Assembly: GCA_029204225.1 (NCBI GenBank)
Contig: CM055109.1
Location: forward strand, 36,678,991-36,742,990
Direction: 5' to 3'
Origin: Diphasiastrum complanatum
Taxonomy: Eukaryota; Streptophyta; Lycopodiopsida; Lycopodiales; Lycopodiaceae
DNA length: 64,000 nucleotides
The position numbers were made by a program, and so were the translations under genes. Shown here one piece after another: positions 39,171 to 51,602 of the stretch; within the stretch, counting starts at the first letter, position 1, and each line of letters starts with the position of its first letter. A model generated the notes under the pieces. The model saw only the letters and a program-made list of their open reading frames with translations. It did not search any database and had not been told where the DNA came from.

Positions 39171-39745
39171 AACTCAAGAAACTCTTTCCTGGGCATCGAT
39201 ATTGAAGAAAGGCACCAAACCCAGCGCTCCCATCTCCTCGGTCATTTCGGCCAATATTTCGGAAGAACGATCAAGAGAACAAAAGGCCCATAATATCAGG
39301 GTCTGCGGGATACCAGAAACACAGGATGCCATTGCTGAGGCCCAGCGGTTTCTTGATACTACCCTAGGACATGACGGATGGACTGGATACAGCTTGGAGG
39401 ACTACTGGAGACGCGGCCACACTGATCATTCGCTTCACCTCACTGACCAGTCGTAGAGAGGCTTTGCGCTGCAGAGCCAAACTACGAGGCACTACAATAT
39501 ATATGGACGATGATCTTCTTACATCCAGGTTGAGGAGCAGCGTAAGGCCTTCCAAGAGGCCCGAGAATTTGGCAAGCGAGCTATCTACCGGGATGGACAA
39601 GTACGATTTATTGCTGGCACCCCTAGTAGCTCCCAGCGCTAGGGTTTTGGGGTCCCCGGGCTTGGGAGCACCCCGGGGCCCCATCCACACCATCTCCAAA
39701 TTGGAGTATGGAACTACGACGGCATCCATTCCTCCTCCACGGTAG
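39171..39745 (+). pseudogene. LINE ORF1-like, decayed
   Basis: Reads SREQKAHNIRVCGIPETQDA, FLDTTLGHDGWT and, after frameshifts, DAATLIIRFTSLTSRREALR, CRAKLRGTTIYMDDDL, then EAREFGKRAIYRDGQVRFIA. This is the layout of plant L1-type ORF1 (an RRM-like nucleic-acid-binding domain followed by the LRGTxIYxDxDL block). No start codon is preserved in frame. Confidence 0.65.
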
Positions 39746-40860
39746 GCGACCTGATTGACTTCATTACTGGACGAGACCTATTGTTTTTCATGGAGACTCA
39801 TGAGAGTCAGGAGCGCGGACTACCCACTTTCCCCAGATATAGATGGGATTCAGTATATAGATTAAAGACTGGATCAGCTAATGGCCGAGGTTCTGGAAAC
39901 ACTGGACAGGATATCAGCTTGGACAGGGACATCTTCATTGCTGCATGCTACTTTCCTCCAAGTCTTCCTCTTTTGCTGAAGGTATCGGATCACCTTACCT
40001 GGATCTCTCATTGGATATCATCCGGTTCACAGAAAGGGGGCATATTTTCCTCACAAGGGATTTTAATGGCAGAACTGCTTCACGTCAGATTGAGTTTCAT
40101 GATATCACAGACCAGCTTCGAGTTCATGCCCTTGACAGTGACGATATGGGAGTCACCAGGATCTCTGCGGACGGACCAGGACCTATTACAGCATATGGTG
40201 AGCATTTATTGCAGTTTGGTGAGGCACGCGAGTTAGCCATCTATAATGGCCTATCCTATTGGCTTGATTCTGGCAGTTATACATGTCACCCCCACAGCAG
40301 CGGTCATAGTGTCGTTGATTACCTCATGGGGTCACCATCATCATTCCCCTCATTCACAGTTTTCATATCTCCCCCACTACTCTCTCTGATCATTCGTTCC
40401 TTTCCTTCGCTATTGGCCACCCCCCGCCCCATAAACCCCCATCCCACTCCACGCTACCTCGTGCACCCCGATACACATTCCACTCCCTTTATGCACCACT
40501 CTACCAAGAATACCTTGGCTCATTACTCCACTCCTTTCCCCATAACAGCCCACTGGAATCTCAAGCTACCTTCCTCACCACCTCTCTTCATACTGCAACC
40601 TCCCTGGCCTTCCCATCTAAGCCTCATAACAGCCAACCACTTCATTCATCTCACCCTCTCGATCCACCATGGTATGATGCAGAATGCCACTCCCTTCACC
40701 AAGTTGTCACTCATGCTCGTTTTGGCCAATCATGATAGTGCGATAATTACCAGGGATCATGGGTTCACCATTTTTATGGATAGGATGGATAATGTTGGTG
40801 CACCAAGAGGATGGGAAGCCCGCGACAACAACATGGTTAAGGAGAGTGGCTAGGGTGGGG
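39746..40860 (+). pseudogene. LINE ORF2 endonuclease domain, decayed
   Basis: In alternating frames: FITGRDLLFFMETHESQERG (the Glu-Thr-His block of APE-type endonucleases), DIFIAACYFPPSSSSFAEGI, HIFLTRDFNGRT (LxGDFN block with Gly to Arg) and LDSGSYTCHPHSSGHSVVDY. After 40,400 the similarity fades. APE-type endonucleases nick the target to prime reverse transcription. Frameshifts near 39,900-40,000 make it inactive. Confidence 0.75.
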
Positions 40861-41190
40861 GCAAGAGGGTCGGCAGCGTGGATCAATAGCTCAAATTCAA
40901 GATCCTCAATGTCTCTAGTTCGGTGAGTTTTCAGTTTCTTAATCGCCGCAAAGACTAGATCAGGGGTAAAGAAGGTAAAGTCGGATGGTCGTGGCGAGAT
41001 AGAGATACATGTGTCTGTGGATATATGGTATATAGGCTAGCAGCGTAGTTGGTCCAAATACGAAGGTCATCCAGGAGAGGGGGTGGGGCACGGGGGATAA
41101 ATTCGCGCCAAAAGGCACCCGAGGAGGAACTGAGGAGGAGGTCCACAAGTCATTTTTCTTCAGAGTCATAATAAGCACGTTTTTTACAAC
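40861..41190. other. Probable scrambled part of the LINE
   Basis: No LINE motif is readable on the plus strand between the endonuclease and the RT. The minus strand is partly open without recognised similarity. It could be an inverted or inserted segment. Confidence 0.35.
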
Positions 41191-42217
41191 GGAGTGTATG
41201 GTTATAAGATTGATGTGAGAAATGAAGGAGATGGGGGCCATGTTCTCGCGAAGTTATATGGCACCATCCTTCAGTCTGCTGTTAGCACAGAGGCAGAGTC
41301 CGGAAGATTGCATGCACTGGGACAAGCAAGATTCCGAGCTCACTACTCCACCTTCGATCATATCTTCACCCTCCAAGCTCTTATCGAGGAAGCTAAGTAC
41401 AAGAAGGAAAAGGTTTACTATTGTTTTGTAGACTTCAGGAAAGCCTTCGATTCTATCCCACGCTCCCTGCTCATCAGAGACTTCATGATCTAGGCTTCTC
41501 AACGGATATCACTCTGGCTGTCATGGCTCTCTGTGAGAGAGTTCTGGGCTGTTTTCGTCATAGCAGAGGTACTTCTAAGCATATTTGGAGTACTATTGGG
41601 GTGAAGCAGGGATGCTCTCTTTCACCAGTTCTTTTTGGACTATATATTGATGAGTTGGAGAGGGTCATTTCTCAGTGTGGCGGTTCCGGTTGTAGACTTG
41701 GCAGCATTCTGATTGCTATTCTCCTCTATGCGGATGATGTGGTACACCAGAGAAGGGTTACAAAGACACTTGGATTGCTTATATACGTTCTATGCTTGTT
41801 GGGGCCTAGGGGTGAACATGGCGAAGACTAAAGTTATGGTCTTCAACACTTCTCAAGCTTTCATGCAACGTCAGGAGCTTACTTTTGACGGACATCCTCT
41901 AGACGTGGTCTCTTCTTACACTTACCTGGGTGTACTCTTCACTGGTACTACGTTCAGTATGAGACAGGCGGCTACTACTCGACTTGGAAAAGGTCGCTCT
42001 TCCCTTGTTCAGTTAGAGAGGTTATGTTTTCGTAAGTCTATTCGTGATGCTCCGAGTAAGTGTAGACTTTTTGACACTCTTGTCACCCCTTCAGCCTTGT
42101 ATGCAGCAGAGGTATGGTGTACAGGCCTCTCCTCTCCGCCTGCCTCTGATGTTTGTAGTAACTCCAACGATGGTAACACTCCCTCCATCGTTGCTGCTTC
42201 ATCTCCAGCAGGGCCTC
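41191..42217 (+). pseudogene. LINE ORF2 reverse transcriptase
   Basis: YCFVDFRKAFDSIPR (first catalytic Asp), GVKQGCSLSPVLFGLYIDEL, then LIAILLYADDVV with intact YADD (41,715-41,755). After a frameshift: MAKTKVMVFNTSQAFMQRQE, SSYTYLGVLFTG and LFDTLVTPSALYAAEVWCTG. There are three frameshifts but few stops, so this is the best preserved LINE copy here. It stops abruptly at 42,217, where a gypsy LTR starts. The zinc-finger C-terminus and tail of this copy are not adjacent. Confidence 0.85.
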
Positions 42218-42722
42218 TGTCATGCCCATGACAGGTCTCGGGTAGCGTGTCCACGCTAGGGACCGGTAGACCGACAACCCGTAAGTTAATTGTGACTATA
42301 AGGGAATTGGGGCCCTTATGTGTACATGGTCATAATTAATGGTTGTAGGCCTAAACACTTGATGGTGGATTTGTATGGGTCTATCAGTGAGTCATTGGGG
42401 AACTGGATGACATGGCCCAGATAGGCTGCAGAGGTGTCCAGTGAGGTCATAGTGCACTACTAGTGGTACATGGGCCTTGGAGGGTATAAGTATACCTATT
42501 GGGCTCTCACTAGTGTATGCTTGATAGCATGACCAGTGGCGGGATGCTGCTGGTGTGATGCCTCATTCCTCTTTGTGATTGATCCATAGCTTGGGGGCTA
42601 GATCCGTTCGATCTAGGTTTGGTTGGGTTGGTTTGTCCACCATCAGGTTCCCTTGTGTTGCTTGTGTTTGGCATACTTAGAATAGGATCCTTTGATTGAG
42701 GCTTTATATTGGTATCAGAGCC
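42218..42722 (+). mobile_element. Gypsy LTR (492 bp) with primer-binding site
   Basis: TGTCATGCCCATGACAGGTC to GAGGCTTTATAT (42,218-42,709), then TGGTATCAGAGCC at 42,710, a perfect plant initiator-Met primer site. It is the best reference copy for the LTRs at 27,150 and 29,343. It is a 5' LTR inserted in a LINE; the internal region that should follow carries no coding similarity. Confidence 0.9.
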
Positions 42723-43887
42723 AATTCTAAGCATGTTTTGCCATTGATTTGTGTTACCAATGGAATCATAAATTGTGTAAGAGATTTTTCCATTGTGTGA
42801 TATGGAATCTCGACACTATTTCAAGGAGTCAGTGGAGTATGCAACGAAGTGGTGAAATTGCGGATTATGCCTCCCGTAGATTTCCTTGTTTGAAGTGTAA
42901 TCGGTTGTGTGGTAAGTGCACTACCAGGTATACAATCGGTTCGATGTTTAGACACTTCATATTGGTTTTCAGAAAGTAAATTTCCCGATTTTCAATTCAT
43001 TTGTGTTGCCGTTTACTTCATTAGGGACACTTTTCCGTTAGCAACGGGATCAATAAGAGTAAATGATGGTTTTTTTGGCTTTTTGTTCATTACACGGTGA
43101 TTTAGGTGGTTTTGTTGGCTGTCTTTTGCTTTTTATTGAGCCAGTTTTGGCTTGAATCAGAGAAAAAGCAGAAAAGATGCACAAAAAAGACTAATCACTG
43201 GTTGAGAGTGTTGGTGGGTTTTTTAAAAAATGTAAAGCAGTTCTTTCTAATTTATAGGTTTATGCTGGAGTTTTCTTCAAATTATCAGTGTTTTGCAGGG
43301 TGGAGTAATTCAGTAAAGCCATCTTTGTGATGGTATGAACTATTGCAAAGCCCATCCTGTGGTTAAGGAGGGGTAGCCTGCAAATCGGTGTTTTGGAAAA
43401 ATTTGGGCAGCATGTACCCCGTTTCCCAGCTATGATAGAACCTATGCATATGTAAATCTGTAAAATTACTTGCTTATGCATTTGTGGAATCAATGTAAGG
43501 CTAAGCAAGCGGTAAATGCGCCCTAACTGACATCCCATCTGCAAAAGAACAGTTGAAACAGATGTTGGAACAGTTGAAACAGATGTTGGAAGCTTCAAGC
43601 AAGTTAAAGAAGAGATAAAAATTGCAGATTCGGCCTCCCAAACCGCACCTCTGCGCCCTCCGAATCCGCCCAGCAAGCTTCAGAATTCTGCTGTGACAAT
43701 GTGGTTTTATGCTTAATTGCTTCCTGCTGCTGAAGTGACTAAAACCTTGAAAAACCAGCTGATAAAGCCTTCTATTTGTGCGCCTCTTGCTGCCCTCTGA
43801 GCGCCCTCCTTGTTGCAATCAACCCGAATTAGTTGTTGTGTTAATGGTGGAGGGATGGCACACCTCCATCCCTCCTCACAGCCGCTA

Positions 43888-43944
<57 letters not shown>

Positions 43945-44169
43945 CTTCTGGCCGCGCTAGCCCTCTCGGATTCTCCTTGCTTTTGGTGAAACCCGAGGAG
44001 AGAGAGGATTCATGCGTGGGTGTGAAGGGGGGGGGGGGGGGGCTGGGCATTGGAGCTCTATTTTTTTGGTTTTCATTTATTTTTTAGGCTTTCCGCTAGC
44101 ATTTTTTAAGTAGTTTTAAACTACGTAACATTAAATGCAGTTATGGTTTTTCTGGTATCTTAATGGCTG
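42723..44169 (+). other. Leader-like region after the gypsy primer site, with (CT)n and poly-G
   Basis: No gag or pol frame is recognised. It holds a direct repeat GAACAGTTGAAACAGATGTTG (43,549 and 43,567), a (CT)n tract at 43,890-43,942 and a run of about 17 G at 44,026-44,042. It may be the untranslated leader of the gypsy element, followed by a deletion to the LTR scrap at 44,170. Confidence 0.45.
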
Positions 44170-44225
44170 TAGGTTCTATCAATGAGTCATTAGGGAACTG
44201 GATGACGTGGCCCAGATAGGCTGCA
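44170..44225 (+). mobile_element. Short gypsy LTR scrap
   Basis: GTTCTATCAATGAGTCATTA and the next 36 bases match positions 42,379-42,434 of the LTR at 42,218 with three changes. It ends at GATAGGCTGCA. Confidence 0.8.
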
Positions 44226-45707
44226 CACCAAAGGAACTGGTAACCACAATATTTTTCTAACATCCAACGCATTTTGTCCACTCTTTGCACACTAAAAAGC
44301 ACGAGATTTCTCTCATCTTCTCACCCCCACATGGACATGTCTTTATAGGGGCGAGGAGTGAGGAGGGAGGTGCTTTTGGCAAGAGTAGGCATAGTTTCCA
44401 TGCTACAATGATGTATCCTACAAGTCTCCCAACAAATTTGTTAATTATGAAATAGCACCCAAACTCTTTCAATACCCATTCCATTGTCTTTGGCTTTTTG
44501 CTTCAGAATCTGTGATCCAACCTTACTTTTGCACATGCCATCTTGAAGCTCTCCATCTCCTCTTTCTATGCTCTTGCTGGATCAAAAATGTTGGCACTTT
44601 TGTCACGGAAGGTATTACCTTTGCGCCTTTTGGTACAGAACCCTGACCGTAGAGTACTCATCTATGATCCACTAGGTTCACTAAAACTTAATTCCACATC
44701 GAGCAATACAACATACTTGATCATAAAGTTATCTGATAAGTAAACATTACATTCATCTACTACAAGCCATCAGAACATTCAAATTATTTGTGGCCATCAA
44801 TAAAATAGAGAGTACAAGCATCTACTCTAGACAATTGATACATTTGACTACCATAAGCAATCAATACATTCAATTACTTAACAACCATGGCAACGAGCTC
44901 ACATGCATGAAAAGTACATACTCAAGCACACATTGACATGTAAGATAAAGTTAAAGATATCAAAAACTATTGGTGTAAAACATTTCTCATTAAATTCCGC
45001 CCTTGCTAATCAACTAGCCTAGATTTGATTGTTTACTCAAAAGACTAGCACAATCAAAGATAACCCTCTATTGCAAGGTAAAATCATACATTTTTACATC
45101 GAAGGATCCAATCCATTGCTCGCAAACCTTTCTATGAAACATATGGATCTATGGAGCATTTAAACAATTCACATTGTTACTTTGGCTTCTTCGTTGTGCC
45201 AACAACAATAAGCATATCTACATTATCCAACAAAAAAGCACTAACTCACCATTTGAAGCATTTACATTGAAATCCTTTGACTTCTTTTCAAGCTTCTCCT
45301 TGCAATTATTTAATTCTTCTCGAACAACTCGTAGCTCATATTCCATAATGGTAGCTCTCTCCTTCTCGCTGATGAGTTGATGACAATCGACATCTAAGAC
45401 ATAATAATCGTCAAGATCAAGTAGAATGTCCCAATAAGTCAAAGATTCTCATTGATACCCTCCAATGATAATTCAAATTTATTAAAAAAGAACATTCTTG
45501 TCATATTATCTTCTTCACATCTTTCATACGTAAAGTGCAATAGGGTGAAAAACGTAATAACTAAGGACAAAGAAATTCATGTGGTTCATAAATTACAAAT
45601 GCAAGCTATAGAACGACACACATTCAAAAGAAAATATGACCAAAAGAGAAGTCCTAGAGTTGTATGCTTAGCAACCCTGCAAAACTAACTCTCTCTCTCT
45701 CACAAGC
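44226..45707. other. Unassigned DNA, possibly internal part of the minus-strand copia
   Basis: It lies on the internal side of the minus-strand LTR at 45,722. A minus-strand frame at 45,218-45,442 has a coiled-coil stretch ATIMEYELRVVREELNNCKE followed by KLEKKSKDFNVNASNG and a good splice donor (ATG|gtgagt). I do not recognise it; it could be a host exon or a decayed Gag. Confidence 0.35.
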
Positions 45708-46131
45708 CTATTCTAATACCATGTTAGAATTTGATCCACAAATTCTAGATGGAGTTAACTAATCGTACTAGCAATCACACACACCAAGATCAGCATAAGA
45801 AATTAAGAGAGCTCAAACTATGGAAGAATGAGCAAACTACTATACAATGGAATGAATCTATGGCTGGGGCGCCAGCCTACTTAAATACTTTCTCTATGGC
45901 TTGTGAAAAGCCAAAAGCCGAAAAGCAAAAGCTAATTGCTATTATTACTATCTATTTTGGATAAAGACCCATAATGAATTACTAAGAAATAAAACTAAGT
46001 TCTACACTTGTAGGAGTGGGCCCACCTACATGCATGAATAACTATATTGTCTCTAGAATTTACTATAAGTAGAAATGGCCCCTATAATAGCATGCAGGCA
46101 TGGCCAACACTAGGGGGTACAAATAAACATT
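45708..46131 (-). mobile_element. Copia LTR, minus strand, with primer site
   Basis: On the minus strand TGTTTATTTGTACCCCC to CAAATTCTAACA (45,722-46,131, 410 bp), then TGGTATTAGAATAGG, a slightly changed initiator-Met primer site. It matches the plus-strand LTR at 49,868-50,272 along its length. Confidence 0.85.
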
Positions 46132-47640
46132 GGTGGTCAGATAGAGTCACATGTTTATGTAGAGACCATGTCCATCCATTACTTGTAATCGTCGAATGTG
46201 ACGAGGAGGCACTCTAGGTTTGGATATGACATCTAGGACATGGTCGTGGTTTGGAGAGTGATAGCTTGCTACTTCTCTCTCGAGACCTCCTCATATGTTG
46301 TGGCTGTAGATCTTTTTCATGTTTTAAGATTCCATCTAATATCATCTCATATTCTGATCGATGTGGAGGCAGATCCTCTTTGCATACATGCACTAAACAT
46401 TGAGGAGCTCGCTATGTTGATAGTATCAGCAGATAGAAATGATCCAATCACAACATTTGATGAGCGCCTACCAAGGTTAGTCTCATGAGTTGGTCATCTA
46501 CAATGATCTACCTAAGTGCTCTACTTCAAGTGCTTGTACATGTCAATCATGCAACAAAAGGCATAGCGTAGTTAGTTTCATTCATTTCACATATCTCGGA
46601 TTTCGTTATCTTCCTACCACAGCCTCTGACTACTCCTACCTCACTTTCCGCCTTGGCCTCATCATGAATCACTCACCTTTACCCACATCTCATTGATATC
46701 GTCCTCCACAATAGGTTATGCATACCACATGCTCCTGTTTACCAAGACTCGCTCCGTTTCCTATTGCTTCACACGTGACGTTATACCCAAGCCACTTTTC
46801 TCACCTATGCCCTTTATGCAACTACCTCGATTCCCTTCCCTTCCAAACTGTATAAGTTGAAGTCACATGACATGGTTTGATGAGCACTATCGTCAAATCC
46901 TCCATTTATCCATACTTGTGTATCTTCTCTCCATCTCCTTTGTGAAGCTAAAGGCCAGTACATCTTACTTCTATGATGTAAGAGGGCACCTTGTATGGAA
47001 GCTGAAAACAAGAGACCCCTTTTGGGTTCTTTGGCATGAGTTTCCTCCTCATGGAGTTGCTCCTCCACTAGCCGACTTGTACACCTAGACATTATTGTTC
47101 TGTTATATTTAAATTCATGATCTTGTACCAGAGTAGATTCCACCTAAAAGGGCGAGGCATATTGCATGCTAAATATAAAATTCTATAGATGTTATTCAAG
47201 CCTAACATATCCCTAGAACACACATGAGAATGAGGGGATTTCTAGGTCTAGTTATAGTACTATTTTAGAAGCATTAAAGGCAAGGGAAGCTACCATTTAG
47301 GTTGCTTAACTAAGGTTGAGTCCTCAGAGTGAGTATCATGCATTGTTGATGTAAGGCCGCTGAGATTTTGAATGTACAAGGAATGTGGCTATGTGGTTGC
47401 TTGAGGTCTTGAAATCTATTTAGGATACTTCAATTGTTTTCATTATCAGAAAATTGTCTACTAGTCCTTCTTGGAGCATCCTTTGGCTTCTTATACTTTT
47501 GGATGATTAGCATGGTATTTATCGGTGAATAATATAATCAATTTTGTTTGTTCTGTATTTTTTGCTATTTGATTAGTCTAGGAGAAATTTTCAACTCAGA
47601 AAATAACTGTTGTGACCAATTGCTTCAAGTATTTGCCCTC
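46132..47640. other. Unassigned DNA between the two copia LTRs
   Basis: A plus-strand frame at 46,370-46,500 reads LNIEELAMLIVSADRNDPIT then TFDERLPRLVS, weakly like the copia Gag (UBN2) region. The rest shows no similarity I can support. Confidence 0.35.
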
Positions 47641-49867
47641 TTTTTGTTATGTTGTTTCAGCTTGTGAAATCAATCAGAAGATGGAAAGAAAGTAGTGCGA
47701 AAAGGAAAGGGCTTTGCTTGCAAAAAGGAAAGGGCATTACACAAAGGAGTGCTAGCACAACAAGTTCAAAAAGAAGAAGGATGGAACTTTTGCTGAAGGA
47801 CTTAATACAAAATTAAGGGTCCTGGATCTTGAAGACTGTGAGTTGGGGTGAAGCAGTTAAGACGGCGGTTTATCTTTTGAATCGAAGTCCTACAAAAGTT
47901 GTAGAAAATTCGACTCCAAAGGAAGCTTACACAAGACGGAAACCTGATATAAGTCATTGGAAGGTTTTTGGAAGTATTGCATATCATCATAAGCAGGGAT
48001 GTGATCTTTGATGAGGATGGAACTCATAAAAATACAGAGATGCCTTATGAAAGGAAGCAAGATGGAGGAATTCCTATCTTGTGTGACGAGTCGTTACAAG
48101 AGCCTGAATCGACACATGTATCACCTACACCAATACAAGGAAAAAGGAAGGAGAGATCAAGTATATGGGATACTTATTCACCTCCTACTTCATTAGGCAA
48201 AAAGCATCCTACATCATATACTAGAAGATTGCCTAGGCGGTAGTATGAACCTGTCAAGGACAGTGTCGTTTTGGAACATGGAGACAAGGAACTAGGAGGT
48301 CCACTAGACTTGAAAAACATCATGAATATCAGGATCGATAGGAGGATTGATAGGAGAATCATCATGAGGATGGGGATGTACACTTTGCATATATGGCCAC
48401 AATATTGGAAACCAAGGATCCACCTACTTTCAAGGAGGCTGAAAAAGAGGACATTTGGAGGAAAGCTATGGATGAGGAGTACGACTCAATCATGAAGAAC
48501 AACACTTGAAGACTTGTTCAGTTACCTACAAGTAAAAACGCCATTGGAAGCAAGTGGGTCTATAGAACTAAGTACAAATCGGATGGTTCTATAGATAAAC
48601 ACAAGGCAAGATTGGTGGCAAAAGGTTATGCTCAACATGAAGGGATTGACTATGAAGAAAATTTTGCACCAAGATGGGATATTCAACAAACGGATGTGAA
48701 GAGTGCATTCCCGAATGGATTTCTAGAGGAGGAAGTCTACATGGAGTAGCCAGAGGGATACATAGGAGCAGGACATGAAGACAAGGTTTGCAAGTTGGAC
48801 AAGGCACTATATGGACTTAAGTAGGCACTCAGGGCGTGGTACACAAGGATTGATCCGTACTTTGAGGAGCTTGGCTTTCAAAGGACTAGTTCGGAGCCTA
48901 CACTTTATGTTTTGATCAGGGATGGTCATATTGTGATTGTAATGATGTATGTGGATGACCTTGTTATCACAGGATCGGATCATGATGTGATTCAAGATAT
49001 CAAGAAAGATCTCTCATCAGAGTTTGGCATGAAAGATCTTGGTTCACTACAATACTTTCTTGGGATTGAGGTATGGAGAATAGCACAAGGGCTATTTATT
49101 TCTCCATCTAAGTATGCTCATGAACTTCTTCAAAAGTTCAATATGTCTGAGTGCAACCCTATCTATATGCCATATGAAAGTGGATCTAAGCTTACTTAAG
49201 TTGAGGAAGATCAAGATGTAGATGAGACGTTATATAGAAATCTTGTTGGAAGCTGTAATCTATCTAACTACTACAAGACCAGATATTGCTTATGCCGTTA
49301 GTATGGTTAGTCAGTTTATGGCTAAGCCTAAGCAAGTTCACTGGAGAGCTACTAAGCAAGTTTCAGATATATCCAAGGTACATTGAGGTTTGGTATCTTC
49401 TATGGAAAATAAGATGTTTTGCAGACATCTGTGTATGTTGATTGGGCTGGAGATGCAAAAGACTTCGCGAAGATCTACTGCAGGTTATGTTTTTAGTCTT
49501 GGTTTTGGTGCTATATCTTGAAGTTCAAAAAAGCAGCATAGGCTACTACAAGTCAGGCAAGTGAAGCAATACGGTTACAAAGGATTCTACATGATCTTCA
49601 TATGGTACAGGATACACCTACAGTACTTCAGTGTGATAATCATAGTTGTATTAAATTGGTGAACTAGTTTTCACAGCAGGACAAAGCACATTGAAGTACA
49701 ATAACACTTCATCAAAGAAGATTCAAAGTGGTTAAGTGGAGCTTGTCTATTGCCCTATAGAAGAGCAGGTTGCGAATATCTTTACCAAAGGACTTGGCAT
49801 AAGTTTAGGAAACTTCTAGGAGTAATAGATAACAAAGTAAACATTAAGGTGGAGAATTAGAAATTAA
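47641..49867 (+). pseudogene. Ty1/copia pol remnant (integrase end, RT, RNase H)
   Basis: WGEAVKTAVYLLNRSPTKVV (integrase end), KEAEKEDIWRKAMDEEYDSI (RT start), [60 protein letters not shown], then the intact polymerase box VMMYVDDLVITGSD (about 48,940). The end is KDLGSLQYFLGIEVWRIAQG, with RNase H pieces to about 49,740. Several stops (after MKNNT, YME, YGLK). Gag and most of the integrase are missing. Confidence 0.85.
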
Positions 49868-50272
49868 TGTTTATTTGTACCCCTTAGTGTTTGATTGGCC
49901 ATGCCTGCGTGCTATTATGGGGTCCATTTTTATTTATAGTAAACTCTAGAGACAATATAGTTATTCATGCACGTAGGTGGCCCACTATTACAAGTGTAAA
50001 ACTTAGTTTTATTGCTTAGTGATTCATCATGGGTCTTTACCCAAAATTAATTATAGCAATTAGCTTTCTACCTTTAGCTTTTGGCTTTTCACAAGCCATA
50101 GAGAAAGTATTTAAGTAAGCTAGCGCGCCACAATAGATTCATTCCATTGTATAGAGCTTTGCTCATTCTTCCATAATTTGAGCTCTCTTAATTTCTTAAG
50201 TTGATCTTGGTATGTGTGAGTCCTAATACCATTAGTTAACTCCATCTAGAATTTGTGGATCAAATTCTGACA
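49868..50272 (+). mobile_element. Copia LTR, plus strand (3' LTR)
   Basis: TGTTTATTTGTACCCC to CAAATTCTGACA, 405 bp, right after the purine-rich AAGGTGGAGAA. It contains CTTTTCACAAGCCATAGAG and a TATTTAAGTAAGC promoter-like segment. Same family as the inverted copy at 45,722. Confidence 0.88.
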
Positions 50273-50829
50273 CTTCTACCTCTCGCTGCTTGTACCTCAT
50301 CACAATGAACTAGTTTTCAAGTGGAACCCCAAAAAGTCAGTAGTTCCCTATCCTAGCTCTTTGATGTCTCCATAAAAACAGATGTCTCCCCCCTTCACTA
50401 AAGTCCTTTCAAACCCCCTACTATCACTAATGAAAGGATGTCATTACAAATCCAAACGTGTATCCTCAAAGGGTGTCGTTGTCGAACCCTAATGGCTTCC
50501 ACAGTCAGCGGTCCCAACTCCATATGCTCTCGTGATTGGGATGGATCTCCTATCCATGAAATGGGCTACCATCTTGAAATGTGACCCAAAGTCCTATGTC
50601 TTTGGCCACCTGGAGGGCTTCTCGCTTTCTTGCTGGGGAAGATGTTCCGACGAGTTGGACTGGTCGAACAATCGGATCGGAACGATCCTACTACTGCACA
50701 AAGGCAATGGTCGACTAATTCCCTCGGTGCATGCACTACTACTACAGTAGACGAACACAAAAGTAAAGTAGAGCTTAATTGCACGATTGTTTGTGGAAGC
50801 GGAAGAGCAGATGAGCTTATTACTGATAA
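50273..50829. other. Unassigned DNA
   Basis: No recognisable gene. The minus strand is open over 50,566-50,784 without known motifs. Confidence 0.4.
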
Positions 50830-51340
50830 TTAGTCTGAAAGAAAGAATCGATGCATGAAAGCATCTACAGTGTCTGTCTCATTACTCTCTAATTAGATTA
50901 CAATAGTCATCTATATACAATTTACATTTGTGCAGATGAGTGTACAAAGAAGATGGCGTGCGTTGTGCCGTCTAGAGGAGATCATGGCTGTTGTTGTCAT
51001 TGTCCAAGTCGTTGCACAGTACACGGAGTGAGCGTGAGAAGGTTTCGACTGTTTGGAGTCTAGCTAGTCGCTGTTGTGGCCAGTTAAGTTGGAGTAGTCC
51101 ACAAGTCGATATGTCGGACAAGTCGGATTTCCCCGATATGTCGGTTGAGCCGACAAGTCAGACTCCCCAATAAGTCGGCCAACTCTAACAAGTCGGGTGC
51201 CAACTCTGACAAGTCGGGTGCCATTCTCTTGCATGTCTTCAGTAATAGAGTATTTCTGCAGACTGTGCGACAATGTATGTAAAACTGTAGCGATATGAAT
51301 AGAACTAGATTAACATGGGATTTAGGAGAGTAGAGGAGAT
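50830..51340 (-). mobile_element. Copia LTR, minus strand, carrying a CGACAAGTCGG word array
   Basis: Same family as the LTR ending at 13,832: minus-strand blocks TTTTACATACATTGTCGCA and CAGTCTGCAGAAATACT match. A TATATAG box lies near 50,912 on the minus strand. The LTR is interrupted by about 130 bp of CGACAAGTCGG / CCGATATGTCGG words (51,093-51,222) that the other copy lacks. The far end of the LTR is uncertain. Confidence 0.6.
51093..51222. repeat. Word array CGACAAGTCGG / CCGATATGTCGG
   Basis: About ten occurrences of GTCGG, half of them paired as near-palindromes (CCGATATGTCGG, CCGACAAGTC). It starts TAGTCCACAAGTCG, which resembles the TAGT starts of the GGTACC elements. No second inverted end or target duplication is found. 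In the LTR sister copy the flanking sequence (AATGGC) continues without it. Confidence 0.6.
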
Positions 51341-51562
51341 AAATCCAACCCCCTCCCTTAATCTGGATCTGTGAATGCCTTGATCTTCAGACTAAGCAAT
51401 GCACAAAATTTGTTGTGTGCATTGATGCTCAATGCCTTGGTAAACACATCTGCAATCATGTCTTGCGTCCGACAATACGTTAACCTTACCTCTCTGTTGA
51501 GAATCTTACCCCTGACATAGTGATATCGAATTTCGTTTCACAGCATACTATACATCATTTTT
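51341..51562 (-). pseudogene. Ty1/copia 3' end (RNase H C-terminus), minus strand
   Basis: On the minus strand IRYHYVRGKILNREVRLTYC, RTQDMIADVFTKALSINAHN then a stop, and a purine tract GGGAGGGGG before the LTR. This is the standard end of copia polyproteins. The same residues are decayed at 13.9 kb. Confidence 0.8.
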
Positions 51563-51568
51563 TCTAGA

Positions 51569-51602
51569 CAGTGGGACATGTACTTTATCAGGATGATGGA
51601 TT
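51569..51602. repeat. Short dispersed repeat, also at 6,462
   Basis: See 6,462. Here it continues CACTATGCCAGACATCC without a word array. Confidence 0.6.

Noticed and set aside
46814-47143. 109-codon minus-strand frame as a gene
   Set aside because: No domain, no splice-site or start context, composition like the surrounding repeat DNA.
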